Part shown: positions 22,367 through 33,317 of the stretch, piece by piece
How positions within the stretch are numbered: the stretch's first letter is position 1
Layout of the letters: each line of letters opens with the position of its first letter
Source of the DNA: Ctena decussata
Lineage: Eukaryota; Mollusca; Bivalvia; Lucinida; Lucinidae
Reading direction: 5' to 3'
Length of the DNA stretch: 64,000 nt
Assembly: GCA_963989385.1 (NCBI GenBank)
Contig: OZ022501.1
Location: 24,002,602 to 24,066,601, forward strand
The notes under the pieces: generated by a model
Database searches by the model: none
Seen by the model: only the letters and a program-made list of their open reading frames with translations
What the model was told of the DNA's origin: nothing
Translations under genes and position numbers: made by a program

Positions 22367-23057
22367 CATGTCGTCCTTTCTATCGAAACGACTCGATAAA
22401 CATAGATCTTTAGAACGGAGGATGACTTGGTGCATTTTTGGATAATAGAACAAGGGAGGTAATAACTGTAATTTCGATATGGTTTCACCATCAGTGTAGG
22501 CCCTGATCAGACTGCTTCTTCAGCCATAAAGTAACAGTCTGTTATGAATCTACGCAGCCAAATCATGAGTAATCGTCTGGATTGAGGTATTACCCTGCTA
22601 ACAAAGTACTACATGTACTAATAACGGTATATACATAAATTGCCGTAGTTGCACAAAATAATCGGACACCGTTAGCGAAACAGCCAAAAATGCAGGTCCT
22701 GATCAGACTGCTCACCTAGAACCCCTAAGGAGCAGCCTGCTAAGGGTCTGCATATATTATTGAAGTATAAAAAGGATTATTATACAGTATATAGTTTCAT
22801 TTGAAACGCTTGAAAATAATAAAAACTTACTAAGATTTGTCAACGTTGTCTTATTGGTAGTGTTTAGAAGCACCGAATTTAATCATATTTGGACGAACTA
22901 TGAAATAATTTTTTTTTCAGTTTTTTTTCTTTTTGTTTGAAAATATGGGCATTTGAATAGGTAGTGAAATTCATCACCGATGTCGTTTGTGTAAGAACAC
23001 TGACAAGAAAGTCAGTTCCCTGGTTAACTTTGAATATACTTTGAATTTAGATAGATA
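22367..23057. other. Unassigned sequence with CTGATCAGACTG blocks
   Basis: Two blocks around 22500-22530 and 22695-22745 share CCTGATCAGACTGCT, a word also seen at 45012-45067, 50795-50825 and 55460-55525. They are probably decayed foldback elements. No gene. Confidence 0.4.
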
Positions 23058-23160
23058 AGGGCTGTTGCGAAACGAAAATGAGATGTTTCGAGAAAAAAAA
23101 AGAGTCATAGTTACCAATCGACTTGGTAACTATGACTCTTGTTCGTTTCGTAACAGCTCT
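23058..23160. repeat. Foldback MITE-like hairpin
   Basis: The central stem GAGTCATAGTTACCAA pairs with its complement around TCGAC. The outer stem AGGGCTGTTGCGAAACGAA pairs with TTCGTTTCGTAACAGCTCT. The two stems are separated by a short asymmetric internal loop. Confidence 0.75.
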
Positions 23161-23720
23161 TTTTCGTTTCGTATCATCATTGAAAACATAGCCACCTGTG
23201 GATACACAGCCGTCCGTTATTAAGAAGCTAAAATATGAAGATACGAGAATTGAACCAGTAAGCTTGCGGAAGTGTACTATTGCCGTCCATTTCCGTTCGG
23301 GTAATCGCCCTAGTGATCGTCATATGGTAAGAAACCTGACAACACAATAAAAAGTATATAAAAGTGTGTAATCCATCGCCGTTAGTTATTAAGAAGCCAA
23401 AGTATAATTAATTAATCACTACGTCTACACTTGTAATGGAACGATACTGGCGTTTTTGCCAAATATGTTAGCTTCTTGAAATATCTTTGATTAAAGTAAT
23501 TGTTGATGTACATATTCAAAAATAATTAACATTTTCTTATGTTATCAATCATTTTCTCTGGCGTTTCAATGGTGTTTCGGCAATCTATTTCAAGTGTGTG
23601 GTGCGTTTGAACAAAGTAGGGGAGAGCGGCGCTAGTTCTAACCTTTTTTCTAAATTAAGTATCTTGATACATCACACTATAGAAAAAAACATGTGGCATA
23701 AAAGAGTTGATTTATTTAAG

Positions 23721-23863
23721 AAATAGATCAGCTCTAGCAGTGACTTGTTTGGTAATAATTCACTGTTTGTCGGTCAGTCTGATAGAGTGATATATCTACT
23801 TTACAACTGACCGACAACAGTGAATTATTACCCAACAACTCAGTACTAGAGCTTGGCTATTTC
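23721..23863. repeat. Foldback MITE-like hairpin
   Basis: Arms of about 55 bp with mismatches (AATAGATCAGCTCTAG..., ATAATTCACTGTT, GTCGGTCAGT) around a ~26-bp loop. Confidence 0.75.
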
Positions 23864-24019
23864 GATTCTAACATTCAAAAACGCTGAAAACGTATTCCTT
23901 TCGTTAAAATTCTCCTAACCGTCCTGCCAGCGCGCATGCTGCCGCCAATATTCTTAAATGTATCACAGATGAATATACGTGTTTATGGCGATTTTAGAAA
24001 GAAAAAAGACGTTACACCG

Positions 24020-24195
24020 TCTAACGTCTTAACATCAATTCTCTGTAAGCACCAGAATATTTTGTCCACGCACCGAAAGGGATTTTGATGACACTTATTT
24101 CAAATGAAAGGGTGTATCAAAAAACGAAAAAGTTATACTTAGTTTTGCGATTCTTCTTTCCGTTGTCATGGAAACGGCAGATGAAAATAGAAAAT
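24020..24195 (-). repeat. Dispersed repeat shared with 37385-37580
   Basis: Inverted relative to the second copy. Shared words are CGGTGCGTGGA and TTCTGGTGCTTACAGAGAAT followed by TGATGTTAA, plus CCATGNCAACGGAA further upstream. No coding seen. Confidence 0.6.
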
Positions 24196-25163
24196 GTTGA
24201 AACTGGTGGGAAATTACAGTAGGTGGATATCTTAAGATTTTAAACATTCATACTTTGTCTGAAACTGATTAATTTTGCAGTTTTTGTATAAAGTAGACAA
24301 CAAATAAATAATTCAAAGTGGGAAGTGTATATTCTGAAACTGCTGTTTGCTCCAGTTATCACTTAAATGTGAAATTCTAGGTTTTCTTGGTGTACCATGG
24401 TCTCCTATTTAAGAGGGCAATGTGCAAAACGCAGTCTGATACAGACAGTGTGCCATATTCTAGTATATAAAGAAAAGCCTATAATACAAATTTCATAAAA
24501 AATCTGAGTGGGGTAAAGTAGTTTTCTGCATTAATTCTGGAGGTGGTTGGACCCGTAAAAACCAAATTTTCTTCAATTCTATTCTACTTTGGTTGCTACG
24601 CAGTTACTTCCCTTGTTAGCTCTTCACAGTAAAACAAAGAAACTTGTAAACAATTACACTATGTAGAGATTGTTATTTTCGACTCCGCTATAGATCAAAT
24701 TTTGTTTACTGTCGTGTCAATGCACTTTTAATTTTGGACCAAACCTTGAAATAGGTTGAGCAGCTTGTCACGGAAAAAGTCGGCTCTTTCCGTATCAGTC
24801 AGAACACCTTTATATAATATCATTTACATCAATTCCGATATACATTTGAGTGTGGTCCAGAGGTTCATATTCCAGTATCGAAAATCAGACTATTACACTG
24901 AATATCACCAGTCAGTGGTTCGAGTCCCGTGTTTCCCTTTTTCTTTTTTTCCTTTGCTTTTATTTTGGTCTTTCAATTTATGTATTTTTATTTCTTTGTT
25001 TTTTTTAGCGTTTACTTTTTTATTTTACCATTTCTTATAATGAATTCCCTTCTTGTTTGGCAATGAGTTTATGTGAAACTACACACAATAACTAAAAGGC
25101 TTATATAATGCATTTGTTTTTTTTCTGTATCAGAACGAGTATCCACAGGATGAATGGATGAAA
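24196..25163. other. Unassigned sequence
   Basis: AT-rich with T-rich stretches near 24940-25030. A B-box-like GGTTCGAGTCCC at about 24918-24929 hints at a tRNA-like remnant but no A box is evident. No gene. Confidence 0.4.
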
Positions 25164-25350
25164 TGGCGGCTTTAAAGTCTGTTCAACAATATTTTAGTCA
25201 AACCAGGACGATGTAAAGGTGATTATTAAGGACACTGTGCAATAAAGCACCAGGTAGGTTCGAACAGAACCTTGACTCCATATGATCCCGAACTCGCGAC
25301 CCCATGATCCAAAGTCGGGAGCGCTAACCACTTGGCTACGCAGGCGCTTC
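25164..25350 (-). repeat. tRNA-derived SINE
   Basis: On the minus strand: head GCGTAGCCAAGTGGTTAGCG (A box) and GTCGCGAGTTCGGGATC (B box). The body ends in GACTAAAATATTGTTGAA and an ACTTTAAA box, a diverged form of the 3' end shared by other SINEs here. Confidence 0.75.
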
Positions 25351-25434
25351 AGCATCAACTGCAAACACAACGTTCAACTGTGACGAAACTGGGAAAAGCA
25401 TAAAAGTTGCCATTTTGAGTAGCGGGATTGGTTG

Positions 25435-25572
25435 CAGTCGGGCGATGATGCTAGGTAACTTTCAGTGCAGGGCGTCCTGCTAATTTGGATAATAGTAGGA
25501 CAAGGGCCTACCGTACTTGCAGTAGGTGCTGGTGGGATAGTTTGTACATTTTTTCTCTCGCCTATCATATCT

Positions 25573-25614
<42 letters not shown>

Positions 25615-25692
25615 TGTCAGACGTCTGAAAATAGACTGAAAAATTGTCCCAACGAGCTGTTAAACCCCAAACAACCAACCAACCAACATTTT
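25435..25692 (+). repeat. 5'-truncated SINE-like copy with (TC)n and AACC tail
   Basis: Plus-strand relative of the long SINE-like family. It begins at a GTTGCAGTCGGGCG block, passes CTTGCAGTAGGTGC, and ends AGACTGAAAAATTGTCC, GTTAAACCCCAAACAACC with an (AACC)n tail. A 38-bp (TC)n run (25574-25611) lies at the position where other copies have a short CTCTCT stretch. Confidence 0.75.
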
Positions 25693-26000
25693 GAGCCGAC
25701 TTTTTCTGCTTAGTCTATTCAGCAACATCCTGGTTAAGTTGCATGCTGCGCTGAGGCTGTTTTTCGCTATTTCTCTGTTAGATATGCAAGTTCACGAGTC
25801 TCCAAAAAAAGAAGACTTTTTAAACAGATTGATTATGCACGACTATGCCAGACAAAACAACATGAAAGAGAACCTAAATCTACATGACAGGCAAATGTTC
25901 GACAGTTTTTGTTCCAATTTTCGTAGAAGATTCGCCACGCCTTATCCCCATCTAGTCCGAAATGCAAGAGGAACGGGAAAAATAAGAGTTTAAAAAAAAA
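25693..26000 (+). other. Open frame ending at an A15+ tract (uncertain)
   Basis: An open frame of about 100 codons (25691-25993; first ATG near 25784) has a charged C-terminal half (MQVHESPKKEDFL...RRRFATPY). Its stop is followed at once by a run of about 16 A. The A run could mark a retroposed fragment, but there is no 3' UTR. I do not recognise the peptide. A chance frame is quite possible. Confidence 0.2.
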
Positions 26001-26798
26001 AAAAAAATTGACCCAAAGGTATGCCCATGCAAAATATGTGTTATGTGTATAGTGCTTTTCGCTTAACCCACTTCACCACGGCGGACATTGTAATTTCTGG
26101 CATTATTACTCAATAGTTATACCAAGCACTAAGCTGACGAATAATGACGAGCGCATTCGGGTATATCACGGAGATGGGCGGACAGTTGTTTTGCTACAGG
26201 TATAGTCGCGGTTACCCATTTCCAAGGTTCCAATGGAATCGGCGACCTTTTGACACGACAGGCTAGAAATTTTGTTTATACAGCCTCTCATATACAGCAA
26301 GTGCCTCGTGGAGACAGGGGAATCACAGAAGAGACAATGTACAACATCATTGATGTTTCTGGTGTTGTTCTTCCAGTTGCCATATGTAAGTAAAGGAGGC
26401 TCAGTAGCTGCTAGCGGCTGCAGTCCCGCTCCAGCTCTAGCCCTAAATTATATCAGAAACAAGTTTCTAGTTTTAAAAAAATGAAAACAGTTTCTAGGTA
26501 TTTTCCAGCCCAGTGCTGGGCTACTAGTAGCTGGGGAATGTAGTTGTCAAGATTTTTTCCATTAACAACAAACCTTATCAAATTCTGTGGAGCTAATTGC
26601 CAATGGAGGGTTTTATCAACAAGGGGCAGTTACAGTCGGAGACTTGTTTTCACTGCTTAGATTCCCTTAGACACATAGACAATAGATGTAAAACTCTGTT
26701 TAGACTGCACAGAGGTGCAGGCTGATCGGTGTTTAAACCTGTCCCATACTCCGTAAGGTATTTTTCCCCGAAGTGCACTGTTCTGTTCTGTTCTGTTC
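26001..26798. other. Unassigned sequence
   Basis: Nothing recognised except a short ACTAG/AGCTGGGCTACTAGTAGC dyad near 26510-26535. Confidence 0.4.
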
Positions 26799-26885
26799 AA
26801 TTCTCGTATCGACGTTACCCAAGTGGCTCAACGGTACGTAACCATAGTTGCACACACCTGGCGCCGTGTGTCCGTCTAAACCCGG
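26799..26885 (-). repeat. SINE-like fragment (17285 family)
   Basis: Shares CAATTCTCGTATCGACGTTA and GGCGCCGTGTGTCCGTCTA-like words with 17285-17462. On the minus strand its tail is repeated AACAG (26779-26798) instead of ATG. Confidence 0.6.
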
Positions 26886-27559
26886 AGTGCACATTATATC
26901 TTGATTATTATATATGGCGGATAACTTTGATCATTAATGGTGTAAAAGTGACGCATGAAAGTTTTGATATTTATGTCTTGTGCATGGGTATAGTTTATGT
27001 CAAAAACAGAATTTGAACATTGTTATATACATTTTTATCAGTTTTTACAGCTCTGAATACCTTTAAACAAAACTTATTTGTTTATGAAAGAAGATAAGTA
27101 GATAAACTGAAAATAGAAATTTCAAGGGAGGCAAATCTGTATGAAATCTCAAGTATACTCTTTTGCAAAAGCTAGATTCTGTGCCGGACAGATACCAAAA
27201 TAATGATACAAATAACAGTAATATAATAATAAATGAATAATTATAATAATTAAAGAAAGGAGTTTGTTTTTTGTTGTTGTTGTTTTTTTGGGGGGTGGGG
27301 GGGGGAGGGGCTGGGGGGAGTAACTCAAAAGTAAACTGAACAAACTATGCTATAGTTCATGTTCTGTTTTAAAATAAGAAAAAAATACAGTAAAGTACGT
27401 GAAATGACGCATCAAAGTTGCCATGAAAAAGTCTCCCTGATGGAGAACTCAATCTCCCTGAAATGAAATCCAAATCTCCCACATGGTCATCGGGAGTTCA
27501 TCACATGTATGACAGTCCATCTAGGACAATGGAACTGTTTATAGTGTATGGGTACACAA
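26886..27559. other. Unassigned sequence
   Basis: AT-rich, with a T/G homopolymer-like stretch at 27266-27320. No gene recognised. Confidence 0.4.
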
Positions 27560-27725
27560 CGATGTATTCTGCCATTTTTACAAAGGGAAACAACTTCTGT
27601 GATGTCCTCTTTTCTTTCCTGAATGAAGACGCCCTTCCATAATGGAGTATATTCATAAAGGAAAAAATCTGGTCAGGGGAGGGGTGGGGTGCAAATTCTT
27701 TCCTTTATGAGTTGGCACAGTTGAG
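27560..27725. repeat. Diverged copy of the 'AAAGGAAAGAATTTGC' repeat family
   Basis: Carries the elements TTTTTACAAAGGGAAACAAC, a CATAATGGAGT-like block and AAATTCTTTCCTTTATGAG. Related units lie at 32240-32430, 32995-33250 and 54165-54265. Confidence 0.55.
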
Positions 27726-27978
27726 AAAAAAAGAAAAAAAAAGAAAGAAAATGGTTTAGATTGCTTCATATGAAAGTGTATCTGTACACCTTAAATTTGC
27801 CAAGTTATAGATTTTACAAAACTTTTCAAAGAAGTTGAAAGAAACTTGACATAGCATATCATATTGTCCTGACAAAATATGGATAACACCAGATACAGTT
27901 TCCAATGAATCATGAGAGGGCAGTGATTATTGATATGATACAATTTCAGTGAATCGTTTCACCTCTTATCTCCTGTTA

Positions 27979-28202
27979 ACAGAGCTCTAGATAAGAGGGG
28001 TTACCGGGTATTTGATGATAATTGAGGGATAATTTTTTCTTATTTTTCTTCGAAAACATATGTTGTGATCCCTCATCTGAACTGTCTTGTCAAGACAGTC
28101 CAGATGAGGGGTCACAACATATGTTTTTATGCAGAAATAACAAAAGTTATCCTTAACTATCACCAAATACTCGCTCTTACATTGTATCAAGAGCTCTGTG
28201 TT
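27979..28202. repeat. Foldback MITE family, copy B
   Basis: Outer ends AACAGAGCTCT and AGAGCTCTGTGTT are inverted. Inside lie arms with GATAATTGAGGGATAA. At the centre (about 28057-28124) is a nearly perfect palindrome on ATATGTTGTGATCCCTCATC. About 220 bp, no coding capacity. Confidence 0.8.
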
Positions 28203-28520
28203 ATGATTATGCATACTTTACATTATACATGTATATGAACATTCGGAAAATCTTTTTATCTATTTTTAGGGACTGAAACATATGAAGAAAATTTAGTTGA
28301 TTATGTCAGTGAAAGGTTAATCTGATGGTGGACAGAAATACCAATAACAATGTACTTTTGAGAATGAAAGAAGTAAATCCAAAATATGCCATGTGTGCCA
28401 CTTCAGCAACATGCTTGTGGGAGCAGAGAAACTTGAAATATGCCTGAAGAATACTGTTCAAATGTCTGCTGTAGGTATACTTTTATTGGCATTGCATTAA
28501 ATAGAGGATCTTGTAGGAGT
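28203..28520. other. Unassigned sequence
   Basis: No gene or repeat recognised. Confidence 0.4.
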
Positions 28521-28586
28521 GATCATTTTATATGAAATTTATGAAACAAGCCTTTGGCGAGTTTCATAAATTTCATATGAAATGAC
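28521..28586. repeat. Hairpin
   Basis: Arms of about 26 bp (TCATTTTATATGAAATTTAT and complement) around a 15-bp loop. Confidence 0.75.
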
Positions 28587-28973
28587 CTCGAGTGTAAGAT
28601 TCTGTTTATCATATTGCCCTTGAAAATGAGATTTTAACGTCTTCAAATTGAACGTTAATTCAATAAGTAAATGCATTGTTGAGGCGTACGTTGTCAATGA
28701 CGTTACATGTATGTACCAAAGTGTTATTACACGTTTGGCCATATGATTTTTATGACAGGAGGTTATCCACTGAATAACAGTGATGTCATATGATAAACAT
28801 ATTTAAAGGAACCTGATGACTTATATCAGCCAGCTGCCTGCACATTTGTTGAGTCTTTCCAGATTTCTAAATTCACTGTTTTCCATTTGCAGTCTGAATC
28901 TTTAAAGTGAAATGAGGAAACTGATATGTTTGCACAAATGTGCAGCACAATGTGATTATTTCTGTATGCATTG

Positions 28974-29130
28974 GTTGGTTGGTTGCTATGGGTTTAATGG
29001 CCCTTTGAGCCAGTATTTTAGTCTGTATCAGACGATCTCCCAGAGAGCGGGAGAAAGAAGAGAGAAATGATTGAAAGAATTTAAAACAATGCCCGCCTGC
29101 ACCTACTGCAAGCACAGTAGGCCCCTGTCT
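28974..29130 (-). repeat. 5'-truncated SINE-like copy
   Basis: The same 3' end as 20381-21095: on the minus strand AGACTAAAATACTGGCTCAA, GGGCCATTAAACCC and AACC units. It is truncated after the CTTGCAGTAGGTGC block. Confidence 0.7.
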
Positions 29131-29194
29131 TACTTACTGTATTCACTTACCTTGTGGGCAGCAAAGGAAAGTGTTGGGTTATTTCTATTTCTTA

Positions 29195-29285
29195 TTATAT
29201 TCTGTGCCCAAGATACAGTAGGGCTCTAACAGCCTTCTTCCCCTACGACCACAAGACTCTGGAAAACCTTTTACCTTTACTTTCA
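29195..29285 (+). repeat. 3' fragment of the 32745 SINE family
   Basis: Shares TGTGCCCAAGATACAGT, GGCTCTAAC and the GGAAAACCTTTTACC end with 32745-32992. Confidence 0.6.
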
Positions 29286-30145
29286 TAAATAATGGTTCCT
29301 TTCATACAATCTTCATAATTATTTATGTATTTTTTTGGGACACATTGAATGCATAGCTCCAAATAATAGCTCCGGCATTGGCGTTAGCGGCAGCAAAATA
29401 TTAAAGTTTTACATTAAAGTTTTTTAGGTGATGGGCAAGGCACTGTCAGGCGAGCTATCCTGTCCCTGTGACAGGTCTTGTTAAAATTTACATTGGACAA
29501 TTGTATTGCTAGTCTGGACTAGTCTGACAAAGGTGGTAGAATAGAAAAAAATTGACATTCTGTGCACTGCTACTCAGTCAGTGAGACCAGGTGCTCTAAA
29601 AATAAATCAAGCATTTGTACTGATTTCTTCTATTCCAAGGGAAGTGTTTAAATATATAATTTGTGCATCTGCTATAAACAGAAGATCATGGATTTGTATG
29701 GGGTTTACGTGAAACTGATTTAAACACTGTGTAGGTATTGGTCAGCAAAAGCCAGCTTGAACATCTGGTTTTGACTGTGCTGATTTGCAAATGATTTTAA
29801 AGATTTTTTTTTGTCTAATAAGCAGGAAGGAGACTCTGTGATTGGTTACTTATACACAGACTGTACCAGAGATGGTGGTTACTTAATAATTATACACAGA
29901 CTGTACCAGAGATGGCTCCCTGTTACTGTGTTACCAAACTAGAGACAGCCAGTATGGTGATCATGATGTCTGTTGGTTGACCTACCAGAAAGTATGATAG
30001 AAAGAACCCAGACCTTTGATCTATGCAAATAACTTCTAAGCAAGTTCTGCAGGTAGTTATTCACTAAGGGCATTGAGGGCTGCATTTATTGCACAGGATC
30101 TTAGCCAAGGTTAATAATGGATCATATTGGACCATTAACACCAGT
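29286..30145. other. Unassigned sequence
   Basis: A short direct duplication (ACACAGACTGTACCAGAGATGG, two copies near 29855 and 29893). No gene. Confidence 0.4.
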
Positions 30146-31015
30146 TATTGTCCCCCGCCTTTTCGAAGAAAAGCGGAGGGACCTAGTTTTCGGCATTCCG
30201 TCTTTCCGTCCCCCAAAAGTAGTAGGTACCTTGTGTGTGCAACTCCTCCTACAGTTTTATGCTGATTCTTTCGAAACTTTACAGATGTATTTGTCATGGT
30301 CTGAAAATATGCATGTGGTTTGGATATAATCCTGAGATTATTTTTTGTCACTTTTTCTACAAGTTGAACTTAGTCATTTTTTAGGCCTTTTTACTATCAC
30401 AGTGACTAGATAGTGGGTACCATGTTTGCCCCAACTCCTCCAACAGTTTTATGCCGATGCCTTTGAAACTTCACAGGTGTTTTGGTCATGGTCTGAAAAT
30501 ATGCATATGGTTTGGATATTATCCTCACATTATTTTTTGTTACTTTTTCTACAAGTTGAACTTAGTCATTTTATAGGCATTTTTACTATCATAGTGACTA
30601 GATAGTGGGTACCTTGTGTGCGCAACTCCTCCTACAGTTTTATGCCGATTCCTTTTAAACTTCACAGGTATTTTGGTCATGGTCTGAAAATATGCATGTG
30701 GTTTGGATATAATCCTCACATTATTTTTCATTACTTTTTTGGCAAATTGAACTTAGCCATTTTTCATACATTTTTACTATCAAAGTTAATAGACAGTAGG
30801 TACCTTGTGTGTGCAACTCCTCCTACAGTTTTATGCCCATTCCTTTGAAACTTCACAGGTTTTTGATCATGGTCTGAAGATATGCATGTGGTTTGGATAT
30901 AATCCTCACATATTTTTTTTTATTACTTTTTTCACATTTTTTACTTAGCGGCTTTTCCAGCTCAAACACTAAGTGTATATACAGTGGAGACCTAGTTTCC
31001 AAGGCGGGGGACATA
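30146..31015. mobile_element. TIR-bounded element carrying four ~190-bp tandem repeats
   Basis: Ends TTATTGTCCCCCGCC (30146) and GGCGGGGGACATAAA (to 31015) are inverted. The interior has four copies of a 190-193-bp unit. They begin near 30223, 30413, 30606 and 30797 with GGTACCTTGTGTGTGCAACT or a variant, and all contain GGTCATGGTCTGAAAATATG. No transposase. The repeat frames such as 'KPHAYFQTM' are by-products of the tandem unit. Confidence 0.7.
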
Positions 31016-31595
31016 AATTCGTCGAATTTGCTTATTATTCCTTGCTTTGTGGAAACTGCCATATCATGAGACTTTTGTGTTCTTTAATTGGAAAATGATC
31101 TCTGCTTACTACATTTCTCAGTAGAATATCTTGAACCGCTAAGCATATTTGATGGCTATAACGTTTCAGACAAGTTTGAATTTAAGCAAAACTGGACAAC
31201 TCACAATATAGTTATTGCCCCATAAAACTTCCATTGAATCACAATGGGAACAAGCCTGTCCATAGATGCTAAATGTATACAGCATCTGTTGACATTCTGT
31301 AAATGCAACAGAATTACTGTAAAATCCAGCCTGCATAAGAATACAAATGGTGCAATTCCCAAATAAAACGGATAGTGCTCTCAATGTTTTAATGCATCTT
31401 TTTTTATAAAATTTGAATAAACTTTATCATTTCATAAGTTCTGTATAAGCAGTTTGAATTTAAAAGTGATTTAAAACTCCTTTGATTTCTTTTGCAGAAT
31501 GAAAGCCTGCTGAACTATTTATGCCAACAGAAGCAGATGAAAGGTCTCATCCAGAGAAAGTCTTAGACTTCAGTCTGAAATTTCAACTTTAAGTC
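31016..31595. other. Unassigned sequence
   Basis: Nothing recognised. Confidence 0.4.
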
Positions 31596-31720
31596 GAGCG
31601 AGTGAGTGAACTCGGGTATAATGTCCCACCAATAATAGGTCATATGGAGATGGGACTTCGTTTTAAACTCCAACATTCAATCACTGTATTTTGAGAAGTC
31701 CTTGACACTTTCTGGTAGAC
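31596..31720 (-). repeat. Internal fragment of the long SINE-like family
   Basis: Matches the middle of the 20381-21095 copy in the same orientation (GAGTGAACTCGGGTATAA, CCACCAATAATAGGTCATAT and surrounding words), moderately diverged. Confidence 0.55.
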
Positions 31721-31960
31721 TGATTAAAGCATTAACTTCTCAAAGGCCAACTAAATAAATAGAGGAAAAATAAACTTGTATTGAGTGAGAAAATTAACAA
31801 TTCTACTAAATCTCAAAAGTACTAACCAGAAAAGGACTTGGTGAAACACACCAAGAAATGTACGAGTTTCTACGAAAGATGCAAAAAAACAAAACAAAAC
31901 TGCAGCAACATGTAGTGAGTTTGAACTTCAGAATCCCCTGCTACAATGCACTTTACTTAT

Positions 31961-32159
31961 TTCTAGATGAGAGGGGTATTTGATGATAATTGAGGGATAA
32001 TTTTCTACATTTCTCTTTGAAAGCATAAGTTATGACCCCTCATCTGAACCGTCTCATCAAGGCGGTTCAGATGAGGGGTCACAACATATGTTTTTATCCA
32101 GAATTTACAAAAAATTATCCCTACTTATCATCAAATCCTCCCTCTTATCTAGGGCTCTG
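31961..32159. repeat. Foldback MITE family, copy C
   Basis: Outer ends TCTAGATGAGAGGGG and its complement CCCTCTTATCTAGG. Arms GATAATTGAGGGATAATTTT and complement. Central palindrome on GACCCCTCATCTGAACCGTC at about 32033-32084. Confidence 0.8.
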
Positions 32160-32239
32160 AGTATATGTGTACACGTCCATGTTTTTTATATTTTATTTTT
32201 TTAATTTTTTTTTCATTTTGACAAAAGGGAACAAGTAAG

Positions 32240-32430
32240 TGAATTCATGTTTGCTTCCTCATGTTCTTCCAACATTTTTACAAAGGAAAACTGAAGTGAC
32301 TTCCTGCTGTTTGCTTCTTGGGATAAGGAGCACTTTTCAAAATGGAGTCTACTTGTTAAGGAAAGAATTTGCTCTTGGGATTCAGATTATTTCCTTTAAG
32401 AGTTGACCCCCATTTAGAAAGGAGATAAAA
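32240..32430. repeat. Dispersed repeat unit (AAAGGAAAGAATTTGC family)
   Basis: Contains CATGTTCTTCCAACATTTTT, AATGGAGTCTACTTGTTAAG and TTTAAGAGTTGACCCC, shared with 33000-33250 and 54165-54265. Confidence 0.6.
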
Positions 32431-32609
32431 GCAAATTGGCAGAGTAACTTCCCCTCCCCCCAAAAGTGGATCTATGGACCTTAAGTAGATTGAGAACAGA
32501 TTACATGAGTACATATTACTCTTTGAGAAAATCTGGCTTTTGATTACATTGTATGTTCCATTTTCATTTTTTTTCCAAGTATGAAATTATGATGTATGGG
32601 TATTTGATT

Positions 32610-33150
32610 GTTTACATCTCTAGGAACAACTAAAGTGACTTCCTGTTTGCTTTCCTCAAGTTTTTTTTCACCATTTTTACAAAGGGGAACAACTTTAGTG
32701 ACTTTCTGTTTACTTCCCTCATGTTTTCCACCCACCATTTTAGTGTGGCTCGGTTATTGTCCAGAAAGTCACCGGAAGGTCGTGAGTTCGCAGCTCACTG
32801 TCGCCATCCGACAACTGGAAAACTCTCTCTGTCAACCCAGCAGTAAATGGGTACCTTTTTCGAATTAGGGAAGGATAAGGCAGTGTAAGGAGAGAGATGG
32901 GCTCCGTCTTTCTTCAGCTGTGCCCAAGATACAGTGGGTCTCTAACCCCCACTGCCCATACAGCTATTAGGCTATGGGAAAACTTTACCTGTTCTTTTTA
33001 CAAATTAAGTGACTTCCTCTTTCCTTCCGTCATGTTTTTTCACCATTTTTACAAAGAGACACAAAATCATTGACTTCCTGTTTACTTCCCTCATGTTTCT
33101 CATCCATTTTTACGAAGGGGAACAACCTTTGTGACTTCCTGGTTGATCCC
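32610..33150. repeat. ~60-bp tandem repeat split by a SINE
   Basis: Units built on CACCATTTTTACAAAGGGGA, ACAACTTTAGTGACTTCCTG and TTTGCTTCCCTCATG repeat at 32610-32744 and again at 32993-33150. The SINE at 32745-32992 sits between them. Confidence 0.65.
32745..32992 (+). repeat. tRNA-derived SINE inserted in a tandem repeat
   Basis: The head is diverged (GTGTGGCTCGGTTATTG, B-box-like GTGAGTTCGCAGC). The body has CTCTCTGTCAACCCAGCAGT, GGGCTCCGTCTTTC and the end CTATGGGAAAACTTTACCTG. Same family as 19326-19588, opposite orientation. Confidence 0.75.
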
Positions 33151-33317
33151 TGAGATGAAGAAGCTTTCAAAAATGGAGCCTGCTTGTAAAGGAAAGAATA
33201 TGCTGCTGGGGAGGCAAATTCTTACATTTAAGAGTTGGAACCTGTAAATTTAGGAAGAAGGCAAAAATAAAAATGATAGAGTTGCTGCTCCTGAGAGTGT
33301 ACCCATTCTTTTTTTCT

